This document shows, piece after piece, positions 18,022 through 25,686 of a DNA stretch of 34,599 nucleotides. Position 1 is the stretch's first letter. Every line of letters starts with the position of its first letter. The position numbers and the translations under genes were made by a program. Source of the DNA: Chitinophagales bacterium (GTDB lineage: Bacteria; Bacteroidota; Bacteroidia; Chitinophagales; Chitinophagaceae); assembly GCA_030832645.1 (NCBI GenBank), contig JAURIR010000014.1:1-34599 (forward strand), in the 5' to 3' direction. The notes under the pieces were generated by a model. That model was not told the origin of the DNA. It saw nothing but the letters and a program-made list of their open reading frames with translations, and searched no databases.

Positions 18022-18053
18022 CCCAGACAATCCGCCGCGGGCGGATGTCTGGG
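18022..18053. repeat. GC-rich hairpin 1 downstream of the GIY-YIG gene
   Basis: The arm CCCAGACAATCCGCC pairs with GGCGGATGTCTGGG, with one bulged A and a very short loop, to give about 14 bp. It begins 9 nt after the GIY-YIG stop codon. Its GC content is far above that of its surroundings. Confidence 0.85.
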
Positions 18054-18073
18054 TGCAGACCGAAGTGTCTGCA
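18054..18073. repeat. Hairpin 2, abutting the second tRNA-end copy
   Basis: TGCAGAC/GTCTGCA is a perfect 7-bp stem around the loop CGAAGT. It starts at the base after hairpin 1 and ends at the base before the second 49-bp repeat. Both hairpins share the CAGAC...GTCTG core. Confidence 0.85.
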
Positions 18074-18122
18074 TTCGATCCCGTCAACTCCCACAAAAGG
18101 TCACTTAATAGTGGCCTTTTTC
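18074..18122 (+). repeat. Direct repeat copy 2: orphan tRNA-Val 3' end plus terminator
   Basis: This copy is identical over 49 bp to 17707-17755 but has no tRNA 5' half. The upstream bases are hairpin 2, and nothing resembling the D or anticodon arm is visible. Its last base overlaps the stop codon of the convergent T9SS gene. Confidence 0.97.
18095..18121. terminator. Second copy of the tRNA terminator, probably bidirectional
   Basis: This is the same 10-bp stem and TTAATA loop as at 17728. On the minus strand it directly follows the stop codon of the 1414-residue protein and also ends in a T run, so it can terminate transcription from both sides. Confidence 0.75.
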
Positions 18123-21100
18123 TATCTAATCAGCGTTACATACCCTGCAATTTCTTTCCTGCCGGATTTGGGATACACCACATAGTAATATGTTCCTGAT
18201 GGAAGATCCGAGCCGTTCTTCTTTCCATCCCATGAAAACTTATAACCTGTACTCTTGAATACCAACTGCCCATTTGATGCATAAACTTCAACTACACAAT
18301 CAGGATAAACTTCCAGGTTCTTGATTGTCCATGTTTCATTCACCCCGTCACCATTGGGTGTAAATGTGTTCGGTATGAGGGGCTTTCGAAGTACATGCAT
18401 CTTCACCTGATCTGTGCTGGTACAATTTCCACTACCAGTTACACTAAGCTGATATAATATATCTGATTGTGGACTTTTAATAAAAGGCTGCAATAAATCC
18501 GAATAATTCAAATACGTTGCGGGAGTCCATTGATAACGCAAACGATTGCCAATTGCTGTGGCATTGATTTTTGTATCCGCATCATCCAAAGCAAAAATCT
18601 CTGGACCAGCAGAAATTTTTGGATATGCATGAACTACAATCGATTTATAAATAGTGTCGGAATAACAACCAACAGTAGTCCTTGCAAAAAATCTTGTCCG
18701 GAAAGTATCAGCTACTTTATATAGATGGGTTGGATTTTGAGAGCTACTCGAAATACTATCACCAAAATTCCAAAACCAAGCATCAACAGGTTTTACTATT
18801 CCATCTGTTCGATCAAAAAACTGAATGGGTACCCCTATGCACACTGAGTCTACGCTTTGAAAAGAAGCTTTGGGCTGAGGAAAAACGTCCATTAATTTTT
18901 GCGTTAGAGAATCCTTGCACTGATCTTTGCTGATTGCAATCAATGTTACGTTGTAATTACCTAACTGCTTGTAGTAATGAATAGGATCCTTTGAATTACT
19001 TGAAAGAGTATCTTTTGCATCTCCAAAATTCCATCTGTATTGAAGTGAGCCTGCAGATCCATCTGGAATGAGTGTTTTGTTGGAAAACAAAGCTTTCCCC
19101 TCAGGTAAACAAACAACAGGTAAGCCGAAATTCACAATTGGGAGAGGGTGAATTTTTACAGGCAATACTTTTTCTAAACTATTACATCCATTATTGGTTT
19201 GGACTTTCAATCCAACATTATATACGATACTTGTATCAAATCGGTATTTGAAAGGTGATTCATCGAGTTTATTGACAACGCCTTTCCTATCATCAAAATT
19301 CCATTCCCATTTTGTTAATTTACCCACCAAAGCAGTTGAAACGGATGTAAATTGAATATCATTTTTCTCACAAACAATATCACTGTATTTAAAATCAGCA
19401 ACAGGACGAGGCCATACAATTTGAAATCGTGTTGCGGAATCTCTGCAACCTGTTGCGGCGACCAGAAGATATTTTATGGCAACAGTATCGACCCCAGTGA
19501 TGGAAGGATCAAAAACTCCTTTGGAAGAGGTACCGTCTCCACTAAATATAAAATCACCTTTCACGTTGTCATCAAAACTTGCTTGAGAAATTTGTCGTGG
19601 CAAAGCATCTAAACAAATGCCAGGCAAACTGTCAAAAAACACTTTTGGACTCGACAGTACGTTGATAGTTGCAGAGAGTGCATTACTGCAGGAGAATGCA
19701 CTTCCTGAGTAAGCCCTCAAAGTAATTTTATACTGCTTCGTAGATGGAGATTGAAAATCATTGTATCTAAAAGTATATTGCTTTCCCATAAAGGGGTTTT
19801 CATCGACAGTTTTCTTGGTCAAATCAGTACTGTCCCAAAATATTTCCAATCGAGTAACATTTCCAAAATCAACGATCGATTGATTGCTAATACGAACCGA
19901 ATCATTACTGCACAATTGATTTGATTTCAGAATATCAAATTTTGGAATTGGATTCGCACCGTTCACGGTGAAGGTCTGTGAAAGTGAATCGATACAACCC
20001 TTTGATGTAACAACCAACTTCACCCGGTAATACCCAGTATCATTGTACTTGATCAACGGATTTTTTTTGGTGATATCTTCTGCTGTATAAGTTGGCCCCT
20101 TTAGTACAGGAACTTCCCCATCATTAAAAAACCACTTGTACGAAAAAGTCTTGTTTGCATCCGGAGAGGAAGTGGTATCCTGGAATTGAGCAAAGGCATC
20201 GTTTAAACAAACTTCGGGGACTATAAATCCGGGTACTGGATTTGGATTCACCACAAACGATGATATACTAAACGTATCACTTACGCATCCAGTACTTGAT
20301 TCTGCAATGAGTTTGATTTTACGAGGACCGAACTCTTTGTAAATAATTTTGTGAGAGGTTGATACAGTGTCTTCAATAGAGGCTGCGCTGGTATCAAAAT
20401 TCCATCTCCATTTTTTGATGACTCCTGTATCACTAGAAGATACATCCTTGAATTCAATCTCCTTGCTCACACAACTTATTTCAGGAACAACATACCGTGG
20501 TTTAGGTTTTGAGCTGAGTCGCAAAACTTTTATAGAATCGGCTGAAAAGCAACCCCTGACAGAAGCTACTTTTAATCGCACGTTGTAATCAATTGCCTTT
20601 GAGAATTTAATTTTTGGAAGCAGCGCTTTGGATGTGTCGATTTTGACACCGTTATCAAAATCCCAGCTCCATCTTACTGCTTTTTTGGGATCGGTAGAAA
20701 ATAGAATACTGTCTCCGCTGCATCCGTTGGTGGTAAAATTAAAATCTGCAACAGGTTGATCGATGATCAATCGTATACTGTCTTTCGCCGTTCCACAAGT
20801 GGCGGTCGTAGCAGTAACAATGTAAGTACCAGTATCTTTTGCTGAAAAATTCTTAAACGAAATCGTTGAATCAGTCCCTGTATAATTCCCAGGCCCTGTC
20901 CAGATGAATTCTTTTGCCTCTTCTACCTGTGCTTTGATTTTAGCATTCAAATTGTAGCAGAGAGTATCTTTTTCCAGCAAGTAAACCCCTGGCTTGGATT
21001 CGTCGGTGAATAAAACAGTATTGGAACTAAAATCAGAAAAGAAACCAAAACGAGTAGTTGTTGACGGACTACCCTGAATGACACCCACATGAAATTTACC

Positions 21101-22366
21101 AATGTTGTTTTCAATCAGCACTCGGTCTCCACCAGCAATCAATCCCGGAGGTACTTGCAACCGAGCGTAATACCAATTCCCTCCAGTTCCAGCTACAACT
21201 GAAAAATTTGAAGAGTCGATATAGGTTCTGGATCCATTGAATGAGAAATTATTTATGCTATTTTTTGGTGCAATTATGTTGATGAAAAAACTCTCACTGG
21301 ACGATGCACGGGTAACACTCACCTGTTTGGAACCTGTGCACTTAATAGAGGGAATCACCGCACCGCCAATTTCACAACCGAATCCGGATATTTGAAACAA
21401 ATGAACAGGTCTGTCGGTTTCTACGAAGTCGGTATTGTTTCCATTCGAACCCAATTTTCCAGTATAATAATCACCTGCCTTTGCCAAGACGTCGACTTGC
21501 ACACCGTTTACTCGAACGATGGTATTGTCCTCAATGGCGAAAACATAATAGTAATCTGGATTACTTCCAGTGAAATAGCCTTTGATGACAATGAATTCAG
21601 TCCCGGCCAATCGATCAGGAATCAATTGATCTCCAGCAGTATCACCGCAAAATTGACCAGGATACCCCAAGGTATCGTCTTTTGTTGTGATGCATATGGG
21701 TTTGTTGGATTTCACCAAGGTACCTCCTGGTCTGCCAACTGCAACTGTTGTGAGAACAGAAAAAACATAGGTTTCACCTTTGTTCAACTTGATGGTGAAA
21801 TTTCTATTCCCTGAATTATTTAAAACAACGGGGGAATTGACATCAATGATGGTGCTATCCTCTGTTGCAAGTACAATAAAATCGGAAGTATAAGATGCAG
21901 TAGGGGTAGATGGGCGATTTACAAAAGCCATTTGAAATGGTACTGTGAACTTGGTTCCGAGTGCGTTCCTCCCTTTTAAAGGAAACATATCGGCGTTGAA
22001 ACCATTTGCAATATCGTAGTAACAAGTTATTCGATTGGTTGATTGAATTCGCAAGCCTTTTTTTTGTGGAGTGCTAATTGCAGTATTCTCGATAAGGTCA
22101 ATGTAATTGGACAAGTTCACCGAAATCGCAGTATCAGCAGGGATATTTAATACGATAGGTTGAAAAGATGGATTTGCAGGAATACTAATCGTTACTTCCG
22201 CAGAAGTTTTAGAGGTTGCGATTCTTACATAAATTGGACGATCGCCATGCGCTTGTTGAAGATCGGGTGCAGCAAACCAAAAATCAATATCCGATTGAGC
22301 ATGAGCTTCATGAAAAGAAATGAAAAGTAAAAAAAATGATATTAAATACTTACTGAAACCTCTCAT
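18122..22366 (-). CDS. T9SS type B-sorted surface protein with IgGFc-binding-like and PKD domains
   Basis: This 1414-residue protein should be secreted to the cell surface by the type IX secretion system. The signal peptide is at 1-23 (ending HEAHAQ). An IgGFc-binding-like N-terminal region follows to about residue 470 (DRPIYVRIATSKTSAEVTI). Then come an Ig-like segment and about six PKD-like repeats marked by WSWDFDNG, WRWNFDTS, YKWFFNDG, WEWNFDDR, YRWNFGDA and WFWNFGDS. The CHU_C/type B sorting domain spans 1328-1414, with PNTFTPNGDGVNETW and a final GTYYYVVYP...GYVTLIR. No catalytic domain is visible, so adhesion or matrix binding is the likeliest role. It is a single-gene unit starting at an ATG, divergent from the nitroreductase gene. 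Confidence 0.92.
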   Translation of the reverse strand: MRGFSKYLISFFLLFISFHEAHAQSDIDFWFAAPDLQQAHGDRPIYVRIATSKTSAEVTISIPANPSFQPIVLNIPADTAISVNLSNYIDLIENTAISTPQKKGLRIQSTNRITCYYDIANGFNADMFPLKGRNALGTKFTVPFQMAFVNRPSTPTASYTSDFIVLATEDSTIIDVNSPVVLNNSGNRNFTIKLNKGETYVFSVLTTVAVGRPGGTLVKSNKPICITTKDDTLGYPGQFCGDTAGDQLIPDRLAGTEFIVIKGYFTGSNPDYYYVFAIEDNTIVRVNGVQVDVLAKAGDYYTGKLGSNGNNTDFVETDRPVHLFQISGFGCEIGGAVIPSIKCTGSKQVSVTRASSSESFFINIIAPKNSINNFSFNGSRTYIDSSNFSVVAGTGGNWYYARLQVPPGLIAGGDRVLIENNIGKFHVGVIQGSPSTTTRFGFFSDFSSNTVLFTDESKPGVYLLEKDTLCYNLNAKIKAQVEEAKEFIWTGPGNYTGTDSTISFKNFSAKDTGTYIVTATTATCGTAKDSIRLIIDQPVADFNFTTNGCSGDSILFSTDPKKAVRWSWDFDNGVKIDTSKALLPKIKFSKAIDYNVRLKVASVRGCFSADSIKVLRLSSKPKPRYVVPEISCVSKEIEFKDVSSSDTGVIKKWRWNFDTSAASIEDTVSTSHKIIYKEFGPRKIKLIAESSTGCVSDTFSISSFVVNPNPVPGFIVPEVCLNDAFAQFQDTTSSPDANKTFSYKWFFNDGEVPVLKGPTYTAEDITKKNPLIKYNDTGYYRVKLVVTSKGCIDSLSQTFTVNGANPIPKFDILKSNQLCSNDSVRISNQSIVDFGNVTRLEIFWDSTDLTKKTVDENPFMGKQYTFRYNDFQSPSTKQYKITLRAYSGSAFSCSNALSATINVLSSPKVFFDSLPGICLDALPRQISQASFDDNVKGDFIFSGDGTSSKGVFDPSITGVDTVAIKYLLVAATGCRDSATRFQIVWPRPVADFKYSDIVCEKNDIQFTSVSTALVGKLTKWEWNFDDRKGVVNKLDESPFKYRFDTSIVYNVGLKVQTNNGCNSLEKVLPVKIHPLPIVNFGLPVVCLPEGKALFSNKTLIPDGSAGSLQYRWNFGDAKDTLSSNSKDPIHYYKQLGNYNVTLIAISKDQCKDSLTQKLMDVFPQPKASFQSVDSVCIGVPIQFFDRTDGIVKPVDAWFWNFGDSISSSSQNPTHLYKVADTFRTRFFARTTVGCYSDTIYKSIVVHAYPKISAGPEIFALDDADTKINATAIGNRLRYQWTPATYLNYSDLLQPFIKSPQSDILYQLSVTGSGNCTSTDQVKMHVLRKPLIPNTFTPNGDGVNETWTIKNLEVYPDCVVEVYASNGQLVFKSTGYKFSWDGKKNGSDLPSGTYYYVVYPKSGRKEIAGYVTLIR

Positions 22367-22474
22367 AATGAAGCTACATTATACACCTATCTGACAACCA
22401 AAGAGTTAAGTTAGATCAAAAATCAATTAAACTGTTTTGCCTCCATTCATTCTTTCGAACTATCTGCTTCAAAT

Positions 22475-22505
22475 TTTGTTTGTAAATAAAAGATACCTAA
22501 TTTCG
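22475..22505 (+). promoter_or_regulatory. Possible promoter of the nitroreductase gene
   Basis: TTTG at 22475-22478 is followed after 19 nt by TAATTTCG (22498-22505), one base off the TAnnTTTG consensus. It ends 17 nt before the ATG. It lies in the 156-bp divergent region between the T9SS gene and the nitroreductase gene. Confidence 0.45.
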
Positions 22506-22522
22506 ATGTTTAAACATTATTT

Positions 22523-23161
22523 ATGAATAACACAAATTTGATTGAAGCGCTGGAGTGGAGATATGCCACTAAAAAGATGAACGGGAATGAAATACCGAAA
22601 GAAAAACTAGACACTATACTGGAAGCTATCCGATTGGCCCCTAGCTCATTTGGATTTACACCCTATTCGGTGGTAGTGGTACAGGATAAAGAATTGCAAG
22701 CAAAACTTCTTCCTCTTTGTTACAACCAATCGCAGATTGTAGACGCATCTGCCCTACTCATTTTTGCTCCCTGGAAAAATATAACAGAAGAGCAAGTAGA
22801 TGTGTACATGAAAGAAATTGCTGAAACTAGAAATATTCCTGTAGAATCACTCAACGATTTTGCGAATGCTATTAAAGGTAAAATCAACCACAGCAGCAAC
22901 GAAGACCTTCATACCTGGGCCAGCAAGCAAGCATACATTGCATTGGGATTTGGATTAGCCGCAGCTGCATTGGAAAAAATTGATTCAACTCCCATGGAAG
23001 GTTTCAACCCGGCTGGAGTTAACGAACTACTTGGTTTCAATGAAAAAGGTTTACAAGCAGCTTGCATTCTTGCACTTGGATACAGAGATGTTGAAAAGGA
23101 TTATTTGGCAAATGCCACTAAAGTGAGGAGAAAAAAAGAAGCACTTTTCATTGAGGCTTGA
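22523..23161 (+). CDS. Nitroreductase family NAD(P)H-dependent oxidoreductase
   Basis: This 212-residue flavoprotein of the nitroreductase fold would use FMN and NAD(P)H to reduce nitro compounds, quinones or similar acceptors. Family features are the N-terminal WRYATKKMNG, the FMN phosphate-contact segment RLAPSSFGFTPYSVVVV, and the C-terminal half WASKQAYIALGFGLAAAA...LGFNEKGLQAACILALGYRD. It matches the NfsB-like branch in length. No signal peptide is visible, so it is cytoplasmic. The physiological substrate is unknown. A terminator-like hairpin separates it from the TonB receptor gene. Confidence 0.92.
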   Translation: MNNTNLIEALEWRYATKKMNGNEIPKEKLDTILEAIRLAPSSFGFTPYSVVVVQDKELQAKLLPLCYNQSQIVDASALLIFAPWKNITEEQVDVYMKEIAETRNIPVESLNDFANAIKGKINHSSNEDLHTWASKQAYIALGFGLAAAALEKIDSTPMEGFNPAGVNELLGFNEKGLQAACILALGYRDVEKDYLANATKVRRKKEALFIEA

Positions 23162-23196
23162 TCGAAATTTTTCTTGAATTCCTTAAACAATTACTG

Positions 23197-23222
23197 AACC
23201 ATCTTGCAAAAAGATGGTTTTG
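23197..23222 (+). terminator. Probable terminator after the nitroreductase gene
   Basis: The stem AACCATCTT/AAGATGGTT (9 bp) has the loop GCAAA and is followed by a short T-rich tail. It sits 35 nt after the nitroreductase stop and 23 nt before the TonB receptor start. Confidence 0.65.
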
Positions 23223-23244
23223 TAATTATATCATCTCCCTACGC

Positions 23245-25686
23245 ATGAAAAAAACACTCTTTTTTGCACTGCTATCTGTCAGCTTTCTAATTTCACAAGC
23301 CCAAGTTTCTCCTGTTGCTAAACTAAGCGGTTATATTCTTGATAAGAATAACCAGCGTCCTTTAGCAGGAGTAAGTATACAATTGCAAACCGGAAAAGGA
23401 ACCACCACCGACAGCAGTGGTTTTTTCAGAATCACTACTGCACCAGGAACCTATAATGTTAGTGTTTCAAGTTTGAATTATATAACAAGAACTATTAACA
23501 ACATTGTGCTAACCTCCGGAAATGAATCCACTATCAGCATCGAATTGGAACCACTTTCAAAAAAACTAGATGAAATCGTTATTGTAAACAAAAGAAGTTC
23601 TGCCCGTGCCACTAGCCTAGAATCCCCCCTCAGTATTCAACGAATGACAACGGAAGAAATCAAAAGAAATCCGGGTGGCAACTTCGACATCAGCAAAGTT
23701 ATCCAATCACTCCCAGGAGTAGGAGGTGGTGTAGGTGGCGGTGGCTATAGAAATGATATCGTTATCAGAGGAGGCGCTCCCAGTGAAAACGTGTATTACC
23801 TTGACGGGATAGAGATTCCTATTCTTAATCACTTCGGTACACAAGGAAGTGGCGGCGGACCTCAAGGAATTTTAAATGCAAACTTTATCGAAGAAGTAAA
23901 GGTAAGTACCAGTGCCTTCGATGCTAAGTACGATAATGCATTGAGCAGTGTACTGCAATTCAAACAAAAATCTGGAAATAACAATGCCACACAAGGAAAT
24001 GCAATATTAAGTGCCACCGACCTTGCGTTAACGCTGGATGGACCGATTTCTAAAAAAACAACCTATCTCGCATCAGCAAGAAGAAGTTACTTGCAGTTTC
24101 TGTTTCAAGCATTGGATTTGCCCATACGTCCGAATTATTGGGATTTCCAATTCAAAACAAATACCAAGATCGATGACAAAACTACATTGAGCTTCATAGG
24201 GCTAGGCGCCATCGATGAATTCAGGTTTGCAGCCCCAAAGGAGGCAAGCCTTGAAAAATTATATGTACTCAATTCCAACCCACTCATCAACCAATGGAAT
24301 TACACTTTTGGAACTAGCTTAAAAAGACTTACAAAAAATGGCTTTTGGAACCTTGCACTGAGCAGAAATATGTTGGACAACCAATTAGACAAATACGAGA
24401 ATAACAATGCTCCATCGGAAACCACCCGCACATTGTTAACAGATAGCAGAGAGGCAGAAAATAAACTACGATTCGATGTTAGTGCTGTAAAAAATGGATG
24501 GAAAATAAATTACGGAGCATCTACACAATACGTTGACTTCAAAAATGAATTTTTTGCGTTAGTCAGAAAACAAATAAAAGACGCTAATGGAAATGTGATT
24601 CAAAATCCACTTACCATCAACAGTTTAAATTCAATCTACTTTTTAAAATACGGTGCATTTGTTCAAGTAAGTAAAAAAGTATTCAACGAAAGAATGTCGA
24701 TGAGTCTTGGTACTAGAATAGACGGCAACTCACTTTCTTCCAGCGAAAGCAATCCATTCAAACAATTTTCTCCTCGCCTTTCTTTGAGCTTTGCAGCAAC
24801 GGAAAAATTGAACCTAAATGCAAGCGTAGGAAGGTATTTCAAACTCCCCTCTTATACCCAACTGGGATACGGAAATATTCAATCCTCCTTCTTTGTTAAA
24901 AATCCCGGTGAATACATTTCAAGCAATCATTATGTAACAGGCATAGAATATATTCCTAACAATGCTTTCAGATTAACAGTGGAAGGATTTTATAAATATT
25001 ACAGCAACTACCCAGTGAGCATTATTGATGGCGTGAGTCTTGCGAACAAAGGAGCTGAAATAGGGAGCGTTGGAAACGAGCCCGTCAGTCAAGTTGGAAA
25101 TGGCAAAGCATATGGTATGGAATTACTGATGCAAAAGAAATTAACCAAGCGATTTTTCGGTATCCTGAGTTATACATATTATCATTCTACCTTCACAGAC
25201 AAAACTGGAAAATATATTCCGGCCAGTTGGGACAATCGCCATTTACTCAGTATTACCTGGGGCTATAAATTCAGAAAAAACTGGGAATTGGGGATGAAGT
25301 TTCGTTATCAAGGTGCTGCGCCTTATACACCTTTTGATATGGTAGCATCCAGAATCAATTACCTCACACAAGGTGTAGGGATTTTCAACAATGGCCAATA
25401 CAATACCCTGCGATTGAAGCCTTTCAACTCTGGAGATGTGAGAATCGATAAGAAATGGAATTTCAATAAATTCACATTCGATCTTTTCATGGATGTATCC
25501 AACTGGTATGCTTCAAAAATTTCTGGCGTGCCGGAATATACCTTTAGCAGAACTGCAGATGGAAGCGGCTTCACCACAACAGATGGAAAGCCAATTAAAT
25601 TGGATGGCTCCAATGCAATTCCAGTGATACTTCCAAACGTATCCTCTATTACGACACCCAGCTTTGGATTCATTATTGAATTCTAG
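23245..25686 (+). CDS. TonB-dependent outer-membrane receptor
   Basis: This 813-residue receptor would import a ligand using TonB energy. A signal peptide (MKKTLFFALLSVSFLISQAQ) is followed by a carboxypeptidase-regulatory-like domain (about 28-110: LSGYILDKNNQRPLAGVSIQ). The plug domain comes next (about 135-245: VIQSLPGVGGG, NDIVIRGGAPSENVYYLDGI, FIEEVKVSTSAFDAKYDNA). The beta barrel fills the remainder and ends in an aromatic terminus (FGFIIEF). I chose ATG at 23245 because it opens the signal peptide. An in-frame ATG at 23158 would read through the terminator. No SusD partner is adjacent, so a SusCD glycan role is not supported; the ligand is unknown. Its TAG stop shares CTAG with the convergent gene. 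Confidence 0.93.
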   Translation: MKKTLFFALLSVSFLISQAQVSPVAKLSGYILDKNNQRPLAGVSIQLQTGKGTTTDSSGFFRITTAPGTYNVSVSSLNYITRTINNIVLTSGNESTISIELEPLSKKLDEIVIVNKRSSARATSLESPLSIQRMTTEEIKRNPGGNFDISKVIQSLPGVGGGVGGGGYRNDIVIRGGAPSENVYYLDGIEIPILNHFGTQGSGGGPQGILNANFIEEVKVSTSAFDAKYDNALSSVLQFKQKSGNNNATQGNAILSATDLALTLDGPISKKTTYLASARRSYLQFLFQALDLPIRPNYWDFQFKTNTKIDDKTTLSFIGLGAIDEFRFAAPKEASLEKLYVLNSNPLINQWNYTFGTSLKRLTKNGFWNLALSRNMLDNQLDKYENNNAPSETTRTLLTDSREAENKLRFDVSAVKNGWKINYGASTQYVDFKNEFFALVRKQIKDANGNVIQNPLTINSLNSIYFLKYGAFVQVSKKVFNERMSMSLGTRIDGNSLSSSESNPFKQFSPRLSLSFAATEKLNLNASVGRYFKLPSYTQLGYGNIQSSFFVKNPGEYISSNHYVTGIEYIPNNAFRLTVEGFYKYYSNYPVSIIDGVSLANKGAEIGSVGNEPVSQVGNGKAYGMELLMQKKLTKRFFGILSYTYYHSTFTDKTGKYIPASWDNRHLLSITWGYKFRKNWELGMKFRYQGAAPYTPFDMVASRINYLTQGVGIFNNGQYNTLRLKPFNSGDVRIDKKWNFNKFTFDLFMDVSNWYASKISGVPEYTFSRTADGSGFTTTDGKPIKLDGSNAIPVILPNVSSITTPSFGFIIEF

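Larger units (their letters stand above)
17707..18122 (+). mobile_element. Candidate tRNA-Val-targeted mini-element carrying a GIY-YIG gene
   Basis: Two identical 49-bp copies of the tRNA-Val 3' half plus terminator bracket the small GIY-YIG gene and two tandem GC-rich hairpins. The left copy keeps the tRNA intact, as when an integrating element replaces the target's 3' end with its own. The right copy would be the displaced original. The repeat unit is 367 bp. The boundary assignment and the mobility itself are inferences. A decayed tandem tRNA-Val duplication invaded by the gene is the main alternative. Confidence 0.55.

Noticed and set aside
23245-25686. SusC-like receptor of a polysaccharide utilisation locus
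   Set aside because: There is no SusD-type lipoprotein or glycoside hydrolase beside it, and the length (813) is short for SusC.
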